Shown here: piece after piece, positions 1 to 6,384 of the stretch
How positions within the stretch are numbered: the stretch's first letter is position 1
Layout: every line of letters begins with the position of its first letter
DNA from: Rickettsia sp.
GTDB lineage: Bacteria > Pseudomonadota > Alphaproteobacteria > Rickettsiales > Rickettsiaceae
Direction of reading: 5' to 3'
Assembly: GCA_031254535.1 (NCBI GenBank)
Contig: JAIRUG010000013.1
Location: 1-6,484, forward strand
Length of the DNA: 6,484 nucleotides
The notes under the pieces: model-generated
Told to the model about the DNA's origin: nothing
The model's input: the letters and a program-made list of their open reading frames with translations, nothing else
Database searches by the model: none
Made by a program: the position numbers and the translations under genes

Positions 1-1
1 T

Positions 2-253
2 AAGGAATTGCGAGTTGGTCAATTAGTAGTAATGGATAATATCAATTTCCATCATACAAAGAAAGTAAAAGATTTAATAGAGTCAGTGGGCTGTAAGATT
101 CTTTTTTTACCAACATATCCACCAGATTTGAACCCAATAGAGCATTACTGGTTTAAAATTAAGCAGCAGAGCAGGAAAACTGCTGGTAATTTTTCTGATT
201 TCTTTCAGGCAGTTTGGGCAGCATTAGCTGATGTCGCCATATTATCTGGTTAA
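2..253 (+). CDS. IS630-family transposase, C-terminal part (5' end outside window)
   Basis: C-terminal 83 residues of a DDE transposase of the IS630/Tc1 superfamily, which cuts and joins the element ends at TA targets. The frame is open to the left edge from base 2, so the true start is upstream; the TTG at 8 is internal. Two of the three catalytic acidic residues are visible: Asp in VMDNINFHH (codon 35-37) and Glu in DLNPIEHYW (codon 140-142). Exactly 34 residues lie between them, the DD34E spacing of this family. The conserved LPTYPPDLNPIEHYW block is intact. The TAA stop (251-253) lies inside the terminal inverted repeat, so the gene runs to the element's edge. No internal stop or frameshift is visible in this part; whether the whole gene is intact cannot be judged. 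Confidence 0.9.
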   Translation, partial: KELRVGQLVVMDNINFHHTKKVKDLIESVGCKILFLPTYPPDLNPIEHYWFKIKQQSRKTAGNFSDFFQAVWAALADVAILSG

Positions 254-259
254 GCTATA
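241..259. repeat. IS630 right terminal inverted repeat
   Basis: The inner 19 bases, read inward from 259, match the left end at 6305-6323 at 15 of 19 positions, and the outermost 10 (250-259) match perfectly. This is the expected structure of transposase-recognised ends. The transposase stop codon is embedded in it. Confidence 0.75.
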
Positions 260-260
260 A

Positions 261-317
261 CGAAGCAGTCTAATGAATGTGGATTGCTACAACCACTACG
301 CGGTCTCGCTAATAGAC
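261..317. repeat. Palindromic unit 1, left arm truncated by the IS
   Basis: Only the inner part of the left arm remains (AGCAGTC, 264-270), pairing with GGATTGCT (281-288) through one G-U pair. The right arm continues intact to the shared 13-mer at 305-317. The outer left arm (GTCATTGCGAG type, about 30 bases) is missing and IS630 sequence ends at 259 in its place. Confidence 0.65.
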
Positions 318-331
318 ATTACGCAACCCAA

Positions 332-396
332 ATGTCATTGTGAGAAGGCGTAGCTCATTGCCCACGACCTACTTGCGTGGTCTCGCTAATAGACAT
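332..396. repeat. Palindromic unit 2, shortened core
   Basis: The outer arms are ATGTCATTGTGAGA (332-345) and TCTCGCTAATAGACAT (381-396). The GAAGCAATCC/GGATTGCTTC core of unit 3 is absent. In its place is a small hairpin with stem CCACG (362-366) / CGTGG (376-380) and a 9-base loop. It looks like an internally deleted or rearranged copy. Confidence 0.6.
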
Positions 397-410
397 ATAT
401 GCAACCCAAA

Positions 411-510
411 CGTCATTGCGAGGAACTACTTTAGTAGCGACGAAGCAATCCAAGAGAGTGGGTGAAATGGATTGCTTCGCTCTAGCTTCACACCTCCTCG
501 CTAATAGACG
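411..510. repeat. Palindromic unit 3, full-length 100-bp inverted repeat
   Basis: The inner stem is a perfect 12-bp pair, CGAAGCAATCCA (441-452) with TGGATTGCTTCG (468-479), around a 15-base loop. A second perfect block pairs GCGAGGA (418-424) with TCCTCGC (495-501), and the tips CGTC/GACG (411-414 and 507-510) pair too. The arms between these blocks are diverged. It lies 50 bases past the sdhB stop, so it could fold at the 3' end of that transcript, but it lacks the U-tract of a classical terminator in that direction. Confidence 0.75.
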
Positions 511-560
511 GAGTAATGCTAGTTATACCCTTAACAAAATATTTGTGGGTAATAGTAAGT

Positions 561-1346
561 TTACACACCATGACGTTCTATTATTTGCTTTTTTATCTCT
601 GCAATAGCTTTAGCTGGATTTAAACCTTTCGGACAAGTCTTGGTACAGTTCATAATTGTATGGCAACGATATAGTTTAAACGGATCTTCCAAATCATCTA
701 AACGCTCTCCTGTATATTCATCCCTAGAATCAACAATCCACCGATAAGCTTGCAGTAAAATCGCAGGTCCTAAATATTTATCACCATTCCACCAATAGCT
801 TGGGCAGGCAGTGGAGCAACAGGCACATAATATACATTCATATAACCCATCTAATTTTTCTCTATCCTTAATAGACTGCAATCTTTCACTATTGGAAGGA
901 GGAGGATTATCAGTTTTTAGCCAAGGTTCTATCGATTCATATTGAGCATAGAAATGTGACATATCTGGTACTAAATCTTTTACTACCTTCATATGTGGTA
1001 GGGGATATATCTTGATATCACCACAAATTTCTTCAATAGCCTTAATGCAGGCAAGTGTATTAGTTCCATCTATATTCATTGCACAACTACCACAAATTCC
1101 TTCACGACAAGAACGTCTAAAAGTCAAAGTAGAATCTATTTCATTTTTTATTTTAATTAAGGCATCTAGAACCATTAGACCTGTTTTTCCTAGATCTAAC
1201 TCATAAACATCAATTCTAGGGTTTTCCTCAGAATCTGGGTCGTATCTATATATCCTAATGTTACGTAGCTTACCTGCTTCCCCAGAATACTTATGTACCT
1301 TACCTTTACAGACTTTAGAATTAGGCGGTAATCTAAATTCTGCCAT
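561..1346 (-). CDS. sdhB: Succinate dehydrogenase iron-sulfur subunit SdhB
   Basis: Electron-transfer subunit of respiratory complex II. It passes electrons from the FAD subunit SdhA to ubiquinone at the inner membrane, linking the TCA cycle to respiration. The 261 residues are full length for the family. All cluster ligands are present: [2Fe-2S] C80, C85, C88 and C100 ([10 protein letters not shown] block); [4Fe-4S] C171, C174, C177 with C238; [3Fe-4S] C181, C228 and C234. By alignment with the E. coli enzyme, P182, W186 and H229 match the quinone-site residues. The ATG lies 2 bases after the ftsH stop, with a weak AGGG about 11 bases upstream inside the last ftsH codons, so translational coupling to ftsH is likely. 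No sdhC, sdhD or sdhA is adjacent; a separate sdhB is known from Rickettsia genomes. It is the last gene of the minus-strand unit. Confidence 0.97.
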   Translation of the reverse strand: MAEFRLPPNSKVCKGKVHKYSGEAGKLRNIRIYRYDPDSEENPRIDVYELDLGKTGLMVLDALIKIKNEIDSTLTFRRSCREGICGSCAMNIDGTNTLACIKAIEEICGDIKIYPLPHMKVVKDLVPDMSHFYAQYESIEPWLKTDNPPPSNSERLQSIKDREKLDGLYECILCACCSTACPSYWWNGDKYLGPAILLQAYRWIVDSRDEYTGERLDDLEDPFKLYRCHTIMNCTKTCPKGLNPAKAIAEIKKQIIERHGV

Positions 1347-1348
1347 GT

Positions 1349-3250
1349 CTATGCCCTATTTACAAGTTTTTTATTTCTTTGATTTGGTTTCTTAATTTTT
1401 ATAGTACCATTATCATCATTTTTTGCTGGGAATAAATTTGCCTCTTCTGAATTCATCGATCTACCACTAAGCAAATTTTTAATCTGCTGACCTGACAATG
1501 TTTCATGCTCAATTAATATTTTGGCTAATAGATGGAGCTCATCAATATGATCAGTTAGTATATTTTTTGCAAAATTATAGCCTTGTTCAATAATTTTTTT
1601 AACCTCTGCATCAATTAACTCTGCGGTATGTACAGAACTATGTCCAGCATTTCCACCGCTAGAATATCGATCTTCATTACTTGAACCGTGATATACTGGT
1701 CCTATGACGTCACTTAGCCCCCAATTCGTTACCATAGCTCTAGCTATTTGAGTTGCAGCTTTAATGTCCGAAAAAGCACCAGAAGTAACTTTATCCCTAC
1801 CAAAAATAAGCTCTTCTGCTACTCTACCAGCCATGAAAATAGCTACACTAGCTTCCATTTCTTCACGGGTTTCAGATAGACGATCATCTTCTGGTAAACG
1901 CTGAACCATACCAAGGGCTCTACCTCTTGGAATAATAGTTGCTTTATGGATAGGAGCAGAGGCTGGGCAATAAAGTCCAACTAAAGCATGCCCTCCCTCA
2001 TGATAGGCGGTAAGCCATTTTTCTTTATCTGACATAATCATAGAACGTCTTTCCACGCCCATTAGTACCTTATCCCTTGCTTCTTCTAAATCAGCCATGT
2101 TGACTTCTTTCTGTCCTTTACGAGCAGCAATTAATGCCGATTCATTAACAAGATTAGCAAGTTCAGCTCCCGAGAACCTGGTAGTCCCTCTTGCTATTAC
2201 TTTAGGATCAACATTTTTAGCACATTTTATTTTCTTCAAATGTACTTGTAAAATTTGGTCTCTACCATTAATATCTGGATGTGGTATATTAATTTGACGG
2301 TCAAATCTTCCAGGCCTTAATAAGGCGGTATCAAGTACATCAGGTCTGTTAGTTGCCGCAATAATAACTACTCCTTCATTATCCTCAAATCCATCCATTT
2401 CTACTAGCATTTGATTTAGTGTTTGTTCACGTTCATCGTTACCACCTCCCATACCAATGCCCCTATGACGACCGACAGCATCTATTTCATCAATAAAGAT
2501 TATACAAGGTGCATTACGCTTACCTTGTTCGAACATATCACGCACACGGCTTGCACCAATACCAACAAACATTTCAACAAAATCGGAACCGGAAATACTA
2601 AAGAATGGGACATTTGCTTCACCAGCTATAGCTTTTGCCAAAAGTGTTTTACCTGTTCCAGGTGATCCTATCAGTAAACAGCCTTTGGGGATTTTACCAC
2701 CAAGTTTTTGGAATTTGCTTGGATCTCTAAGAAAATCAACAATCTCAGTTAATTCTTCTTTAGCTTCATCAATACCAGCAACATCTTTAAAAGTAACTTT
2801 CGGTCCTTTATCTGAAACTAGCTTGGCTTTAGATTTACCAAAACCCATAGCTTTTCCACCACCTTGCATTTGACGCATGAAAAATACCCAGCCACCTATC
2901 AACAAAATCATTGGAAACCACGAAATGAATATGCTAAACAACAAGTTCATTTTGGTATCAGGTGGTATTACTTCAATATGAACTTCATTGCTACTTAAAC
3001 GGTTTATTAGATCTGGATAGTCAGCAGCATAAGTTGAAAAAGAAGACCCATCACTTAAAGTCCCATCGATTATTCTGCCTTGAATTTTAACAGTACTAAT
3101 TGATTTTTCATCAATTCTACTTAAAAAATCTGAAAAAGCGATATTACTTTTTCCGCCAATGAGACCATCATTTTGAAATACATGAAAAGCAAGTACCATT
3201 AAAACAAAAATCGATACCCAAATTAGAACATTCTTACCTTGATTATTCAT
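1349..3250 (-). CDS. ftsH: ATP-dependent zinc metalloprotease FtsH
   Basis: Inner-membrane AAA+ protease that unfolds and degrades membrane and regulatory proteins. The 633 residues are of normal length. Order: TM1 about 7-24, periplasmic loop, TM2 about 103-125, AAA+ domain, then the peptidase domain. Visible motifs are Walker A GSPGTGKT (195-202), pore loop MFVG (227-230), Walker B IIFIDEID (250-257), second region of homology with arginine fingers R312 and R315, and the zinc site HEGGH (417-421) with D495 as probable third ligand. The second Walker A residue is Ser where Pro is usual, a mild variant that should not disable the loop. The C-terminus is lysine- and asparagine-rich. The ATG sits 11 bases after the tilS stop; its weak ribosome site (TAGGTAAG) overlaps that stop, so its translation is probably coupled to tilS. 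Confidence 0.98.
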   Translation of the reverse strand: MNNQGKNVLIWVSIFVLMVLAFHVFQNDGLIGGKSNIAFSDFLSRIDEKSISTVKIQGRIIDGTLSDGSSFSTYAADYPDLINRLSSNEVHIEVIPPDTKMNLLFSIFISWFPMILLIGGWVFFMRQMQGGGKAMGFGKSKAKLVSDKGPKVTFKDVAGIDEAKEELTEIVDFLRDPSKFQKLGGKIPKGCLLIGSPGTGKTLLAKAIAGEANVPFFSISGSDFVEMFVGIGASRVRDMFEQGKRNAPCIIFIDEIDAVGRHRGIGMGGGNDEREQTLNQMLVEMDGFEDNEGVVIIAATNRPDVLDTALLRPGRFDRQINIPHPDINGRDQILQVHLKKIKCAKNVDPKVIARGTTRFSGAELANLVNESALIAARKGQKEVNMADLEEARDKVLMGVERRSMIMSDKEKWLTAYHEGGHALVGLYCPASAPIHKATIIPRGRALGMVQRLPEDDRLSETREEMEASVAIFMAGRVAEELIFGRDKVTSGAFSDIKAATQIARAMVTNWGLSDVIGPVYHGSSNEDRYSSGGNAGHSSVHTAELIDAEVKKIIEQGYNFAKNILTDHIDELHLLAKILIEHETLSGQQIKNLLSGRSMNSEEANLFPAKNDDNGTIKIKKPNQRNKKLVNRA

Positions 3251-3261
3251 CTACTACTTAC

Positions 3262-4575
3262 CTAACAGAAATGCGTAAAACGCGATACAAAATTTGGAAA
3301 GAAAGAAACACTAAGCCCCTTACTCAATCCCTCGTCATTATAATACGATATATGGGGTATGGCTATAACTTTTTCAAGTATCTTGACTACTGGTAGAGTG
3401 AATAAAATAGCGATATGATTATTAAAACTTGCATTTTTCAGTATTGTTAAATCTAAATCTTGCTTTATTTTACTGTAATCCGTTATTGTTAAATTACTTA
3501 TCAAATAGTCTGAATTATTTTTAAGACTTCCTGCAAAACGGAATCTACCATCCCACACATCTACATTATTAAGTTTAATATCCATCGGCAAATTCCTACC
3601 AAATTCTCGGTAAATTATTAGATTATTACTAATTTTTTTTATCACACAACCATGTAGTGTTTTAGTAAAGTCCATTTTTTGTTGTAATAATACCATTATC
3701 ATGTTTATCCCGCTTGACCTACTACTGCGGTTTTTACCGCTAATAATGATAAGGACAAAGCTGATTAACTGTAGTGTTATCTCACTAGAAAATTCTGCAA
3801 CCTTTAATAAATTTATAGTAGCAAAACCGAATTGATAAATTTTTACTGATTCTGCAATGCAAGCAATCAATTCAGGTTGCAATTTTTCTTCTACTAATTT
3901 GTTAATTGTAAATTGCTCAAAAATTATTTGATTTTTTACATATTCTCCTGCCTGAGATAATTTTTTTCTAATAATATTTCGTTGGTATTTGTTGGATTTA
4001 TTCGATTCATCTTCAAACCATTTTATATTATTGGTAACTAAATATGTTACTAACCGTTGTTTTGGTATGTTAAACAATGGTCTCACTATTTTAACATTAT
4101 TATACCAATTAATATGGCTGCCACTAAGTCCAAATATACTACTTTTTTTTTCTAATCTCAGACAATAATTCTCTATATAATCATCCAAGTGATGGGCTGT
4201 TAAAATTGTCAATATATCTAATTTTCTACATAAATCAGTCATTAATTGATAACGCCCTTCTCTTGCCCTTGCTTGTAAATTAGAAAAATTATTTTGGTGA
4301 TCGAAGTGAAGTAGGTGATACTCATGTCCCAATTTATGGCTTAAATCCCGTACATACTCATGCTCCAGGCTAGATTGTTTCCGCAAATGATGGTCTACTA
4401 ACATCACAACTACATTAATATTTTTATTAATACTATTAGTGCTGACCCATTTATGTGTTAACATTAAAAGGGCTATGGAATCAGACCCCCCAGAAACAGC
4501 TAAGACAATAGACCTTATCTGAGGTCTATTGCCAATTAGCTTTTCTATATTCTGCTGAAATTGTTCATAAAGCAT
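3262..4575 (-). CDS. tilS: tRNA(Ile)-lysidine synthetase TilS
   Basis: Cytoplasmic ATP-dependent enzyme that attaches lysine to C34 of the CAU-anticodon isoleucine tRNA, so that it reads AUA and is charged with Ile. In an AT-rich genome AUA is frequent and this step is essential. The 437 residues begin with the N-type ATP pyrophosphatase PP-loop SGGSDS (28-33). The family blocks follow: QARAREGRYQ (101-110), TAHHLDDYIEN (126-136), VRPLFNIPK (164-172) and the WFEDESN...YQRNIIR segment (186-203). The C-terminal half is diverged and AT-biased, as is common in this family. The ATG shares one base with the upstream stop (TAATG) and no Shine-Dalgarno sequence is visible before it, so initiation probably relies on ribosomes finishing the preceding gene. 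Older annotations call it MesJ. Confidence 0.96.
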   Translation of the reverse strand: MLYEQFQQNIEKLIGNRPQIRSIVLAVSGGSDSIALLMLTHKWVSTNSINKNINVVVMLVDHHLRKQSSLEHEYVRDLSHKLGHEYHLLHFDHQNNFSNLQARAREGRYQLMTDLCRKLDILTILTAHHLDDYIENYCLRLEKKSSIFGLSGSHINWYNNVKIVRPLFNIPKQRLVTYLVTNNIKWFEDESNKSNKYQRNIIRKKLSQAGEYVKNQIIFEQFTINKLVEEKLQPELIACIAESVKIYQFGFATINLLKVAEFSSEITLQLISFVLIIISGKNRSSRSSGINMIMVLLQQKMDFTKTLHGCVIKKISNNLIIYREFGRNLPMDIKLNNVDVWDGRFRFAGSLKNNSDYLISNLTITDYSKIKQDLDLTILKNASFNNHIAILFTLPVVKILEKVIAIPHISYYNDEGLSKGLSVSFFPNFVSRFTHFC

Positions 4576-5099
4576 TATTTTTTGTCAGTAGATTTAGGAT
4601 TTTCTTGATTTTCAGCTGAATTTTTTCTCAGAGATGAAATTCTTTTTTTATATTCCTGTTCTTTAGCAAGATAGTTTTGGGCTTCTTGTGAGATTTTTTT
4701 ATATAACTCACGTTTATGACCATTAATTTTAGCAACTTCTATTCGATATTTTTTTATTTCTTCCCTCAATTCTGCTGAAATTCCTGCAGCATAAGAACTG
4801 AACTCATCAATAATTTTCTGTAATTCATTATCGCTATTAACAGTAGTTTTACTGGTATTTGACGTTACAGGTGGTGTAGTATTTGCTATACTATTTGAAC
4901 TTAATAACAACAGCCCTATTATAGTAGTAATTAATAGACTTCCTGCATAAGTCAATCTAGTTGGTGATTTTGTCGTCGAAACTTGTCTCCACTCCTCATG
5001 TACGTTTATGTACACTGCGGTGCTCGGCTTCGTTTCTCCTAAAAATCCCTCAACTATTTTTGCCTTATACAGAAAGTCTAATCTCTTTTTTTTTATCAT
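4575..5099 (-). CDS. Small exported or membrane-anchored coiled-coil protein with RPE-like insert, function unknown
   Basis: 174 residues, first gene of the minus-strand unit. A basic N-terminus (MIKKKRLDF) is followed at about 15-50 by a stretch unlike the rest, then a hydrophobic segment (about 52-68) ending SSNSIA/NT, which resembles a signal peptidase I site after A72. After a Ser/Thr-rich linker comes a charged helix (about 91-158) with coiled-coil character and a polar Lys-rich tail. The mature part is probably periplasmic. Without residues 15-50 the protein would have an ordinary short n-region before its hydrophobic core, so the insert lengthens the signal or anchor. The start is well supported: AGGAG 7 bases upstream, and no other Met in the protein. 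In many proteobacteria the gene before tilS is ybgF/cpoB of the tol-pal cluster, which also has an N-terminal coiled coil, but no TPR repeats are present, so that link is only positional. No enzymatic motif is seen. Confidence 0.8.
   Translation of the reverse strand: MIKKKRLDFLYKAKIVEGFLGETKPSTAVYINVHEEWRQVSTTKSPTRLTYAGSLLITTIIGLLLLSSNSIANTTPPVTSNTSKTTVNSDNELQKIIDEFSSYAAGISAELREEIKKYRIEVAKINGHKRELYKKISQEAQNYLAKEQEYKKRISSLRKNSAENQENPKSTDKK
4950..5057 (-). repeat. Rickettsia palindromic element-like insert inside a coding gene
   Basis: It encodes residues about 15-50 of the small envelope protein, including GETKPSTAVYINVHEE. This resembles the G(D/E)T..STAAY..VRE peptide of RPE family elements, known to sit in frame inside Rickettsia genes (from memory, not searched). 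The DNA is an imperfect palindrome: TGTAC (4999-5003) pairs with GTACA (5010-5014), and GAAAC (4978-4982) with GTTTC (5032-5036), both centred near 5007. The outer limits are estimated from where the peptide stops looking like an N-terminal signal region. Confidence 0.65.
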
Positions 5100-5106
5100 T
5101 TATGCA

Positions 5107-5111
5107 CTCCT
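5107..5111 (-). promoter_or_regulatory. Ribosome binding site of the first minus-strand gene
   Basis: AGGAG on the minus strand, 7 bases before the ATG at 5099. It is the only strong Shine-Dalgarno sequence in the minus-strand cluster, while the three downstream genes have weak or no sites. This fits a unit loaded with ribosomes at its first gene and translated onward by coupling. Confidence 0.75.
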
Positions 5112-5374
5112 AAAATATTTTTATATAACTTTTAAAATTTAATTGCTATGTGAAAACTAGCAAAATAAATATACACTATAGTAATTCTATATAGCTATTA
5201 TCTTTTTTACGCAATCATATTTATATTAATTAGTACCTTACGCAGAGTAGAGAAGAGATTGAAAAAATGCAATATAAAATATACTAATTATTCAGTATAC
5301 AAAAATTGATTACAATGCATACAACACTAGGTTCTTTTGACTTTTGCATTTACTTCAAAACGTGATTTTAATAA

Positions 5375-5404
5375 TTAAAATTATGCTTTGAGTAAAAATA
5401 TATT
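5375..5404 (+). promoter_or_regulatory. Candidate sigma-70-type promoter for the PEP mutase-like gene
   Basis: TTAAAA (5375-5380) and TATATT (5399-5404) with an 18-base spacer match 4 and 5 of the 6 consensus positions. Transcription would start near 5411. In such AT-rich DNA a match of this quality can arise by chance, and a start there would cut into the Shine-Dalgarno sequence of the short leader ORF. Confidence 0.3.
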
Positions 5405-5422
5405 ATTAAGGAAAAAACAACA

Positions 5423-5455
5423 ATGAAAAAAACTAACTCAAACAGAAGGAGATAA
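5423..5455 (+). CDS. Possible 10-residue leader peptide
   Basis: A complete short ORF, MKKTNSNRRR followed by TAA, with AAGGA 10 bases before its ATG. It ends 6 bases before the next gene's ATG. Its last three codons, AGA AGG AGA, contain that gene's Shine-Dalgarno sequence, so a ribosome finishing or stalling on the arginine codons would sit on the site. This could be translational coupling or a simple attenuation device, or a chance ORF in A-rich DNA. No conservation data are available. Confidence 0.25.
   Translation: MKKTNSNRRR
5446..5451 (+). promoter_or_regulatory. Ribosome binding site of the PEP mutase-like gene
   Basis: AAGGAG with a 10-base spacer to the ATG at 5462. It is strong for this genome and decides the start codon. 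It overlaps the arginine codons of the short leader ORF. Confidence 0.75.
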
Positions 5456-5461
5456 TATAGT

Positions 5462-6262
5462 ATGAAAAGAAAATTCACAGAAATAGAAGATAGTTTGTTT
5501 AAAACACTTCACAGAAAGGGTAATCCTTTAGTGTTGTATAATGTTTGGGATGTTGGATCAGCACAAGCTATAGAGAAGTCCGGGGCGAAAGCATTAGCTA
5601 CAAGTAGCTGGGCGGTAGCAAAATCTCATGGTTATGAAGATGGTGAGCAATTCCCCCTTAAATTAGCTTTGCAGAATTTAAAGAATATTATTGAAAAAGT
5701 TAAAATACCTGTAAGTTTTGATTTTGAATCAGGATTTGCATCAGAGTTAAGTGAGTTAACAAAAAATGTTGGTCTCATAGTTGAAACAGGTGCAGTTGGT
5801 ATAAATTTTGAAGATCAAATTATTGGACAAGAAAAGGTAAGGTACTCTATAGAAGAGCAATGTAACCGAATTAAAGCAATTAAAGCTACTATAAAGGAAT
5901 CATTATTGCCTAATATGTTTATTAATGCTAGAATAGATATATTTTTTCAAAAAGATATATCTGAGCATAATGAGCAATACTTAAAAGAAGCTATTGAACG
6001 AAGCAAAGCTTATGCAGCAGTTGGAGCCGATGGGTTCTTTGCACCAGGCTTAGCAAATCATAATTTTATAAAACAATTATGTGAATCGTCACCTATTCCT
6101 GTTAACATAATGGTGCAGAATGTAACGGCAGTAAAAGGTTTTATTGATCTGGGTGTATCTAGAATTAGTTACAATCCTTTCCCATATATTGCAGTAATGC
6201 AAGAATTGGGGAAATCTGCAACCGAAGCATTAGCATGTATAGATATAAATAAAAAGACGTAA
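5462..6262 (+). CDS. Isocitrate lyase/PEP mutase superfamily protein, substrate unknown
   Basis: 266 residues, the usual size of the short PEP mutase-like branch of this (beta/alpha)8 superfamily, whose members cleave or form C-C or P-C bonds in 2-oxo acid-type substrates with Mg2+. Expected family positions are visible: YNVWDVGSA (26-34), GYEDGE with D60 (57-62), DFESGF with metal-binding D87 and E89 (87-92), INFEDQ with E117 and D118 (114-119), and NARID with R157 (155-159). The KKCGH/KRCGH loop of true isocitrate and 2-methylisocitrate lyases is missing; the three cysteines (134, 207, 259) lie elsewhere. Those two activities are therefore unlikely, and the PEP mutase, phosphonopyruvate hydrolase and oxaloacetate decarboxylase subgroups cannot be told apart here. 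The gene stands alone, divergent from the core cluster and followed by an IS, which suggests an accessory or transferred gene. Its base composition resembles its neighbours. Confidence 0.85.
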   Translation: MKRKFTEIEDSLFKTLHRKGNPLVLYNVWDVGSAQAIEKSGAKALATSSWAVAKSHGYEDGEQFPLKLALQNLKNIIEKVKIPVSFDFESGFASELSELTKNVGLIVETGAVGINFEDQIIGQEKVRYSIEEQCNRIKAIKATIKESLLPNMFINARIDIFFQKDISEHNEQYLKEAIERSKAYAAVGADGFFAPGLANHNFIKQLCESSPIPVNIMVQNVTAVKGFIDLGVSRISYNPFPYIAVMQELGKSATEALACIDINKKT

Positions 6263-6304
6263 TAGGAGGAGAAGACTAGTTACATTTATGGATAATAAAA
6301 AAGA

Positions 6305-6323
6305 TATAGCTTAATCAAAGAAA
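6305..6323. repeat. IS630 left terminal inverted repeat
   Basis: It matches the inverted right end (259 back to 241) at 15 of 19 positions, with the outer 10 perfect. It sets the boundary between host DNA after the PEP mutase-like gene and the second IS copy. Confidence 0.7.
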
Positions 6324-6384
6324 ATGTCGAAAAGAGGAAGAAAATATAGTATAAATAAAAAGAAAAAAAATATAGTAAAATCCG

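Larger units (their letters stand above)
1..259 (+). mobile_element. Right end of an IS630-family insertion sequence (partial)
   Basis: The window opens inside an insertion sequence. It holds the C-terminal part of a DD34E transposase (2-253) followed at once by a terminal inverted repeat, TTAAGCTATA at 250-259. The same 10 bases occur inverted (TATAGCTTAA) at 6305-6314, just upstream of a second IS630-type transposase start, which is how the boundary was set. IS630/Tc1 elements insert at TA dinucleotides, and the end reads TATA here, so the exact edge is uncertain by 2 bp. The left end lies outside the window. Confidence 0.8.
261..510. repeat. Array of three palindromic intergenic repeat units
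   Basis: This gene-free stretch (254-560) is filled by three imperfect palindromes that share a right-arm end. The 13-mer CTCGCTAATAGAC occurs at 305-317, 382-394 and 497-509. The first two copies are followed by near-identical linkers (GCAACCCAAA with variable flanks) and then a fresh left arm starting GTCATTGYGAG (334 and 412). From the 13-mer into the next left arm the first two units repeat with a 77-base period. The arms resemble the GTCATTGCGAG / GAAGCAATCC palindromes that are dispersed between genes in several Rickettsia and other bacterial genomes (recalled, not searched). Short open frames across the array are not coding. The remaining 511-560 shows nothing distinctive. Confidence 0.8.
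5100..5461. other. Divergent intergenic region between the minus-strand cluster and the PEP mutase-like gene
   Basis: About 360 bases, very AT-rich, that must carry the start signals of both flanking units. On the right are a candidate promoter (5375-5404), a short leader ORF (5423-5455) and the ribosome site of the plus-strand gene. On the left is the ribosome site of the minus-strand cluster (5107-5111). The cluster's own -10/-35 boxes could not be chosen: several TATA-like hexamers lie at 5120-5200 but none is paired with a good -35. No tRNA, repeat or convincing gene remnant was recognised in the middle. Confidence 0.6.

Noticed and set aside
305..509. Three copies of a 13-mer as a possible CRISPR array
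   Set aside because: Spacing is irregular (77 and 115 bases), the sequence between copies is itself repeated and palindromic, and no cas genes are present.
526..551. TACCC/GGGTA hairpin after sdhB as a terminator
   Set aside because: The stem is only 5 bp, the loop is 16 bases, and no T-run follows in the sdhB direction.
377..607. Open frame of 76 codons on the plus strand across the palindromic array
   Set aside because: It is built from repeat arms and runs into the 3' end of sdhB on the other strand. It has no ribosome site and no protein-like composition.
1012..2873. Several plus-strand frames of 60-80 codons opposite sdhB and ftsH
   Set aside because: They are antisense to well-supported genes with complete family motifs, and show no ribosome sites or recognisable domains.
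5337..5342. TTGACT as a -35 box for the plus-strand enzyme gene
   Set aside because: No -10-like hexamer lies 16-18 bases downstream.
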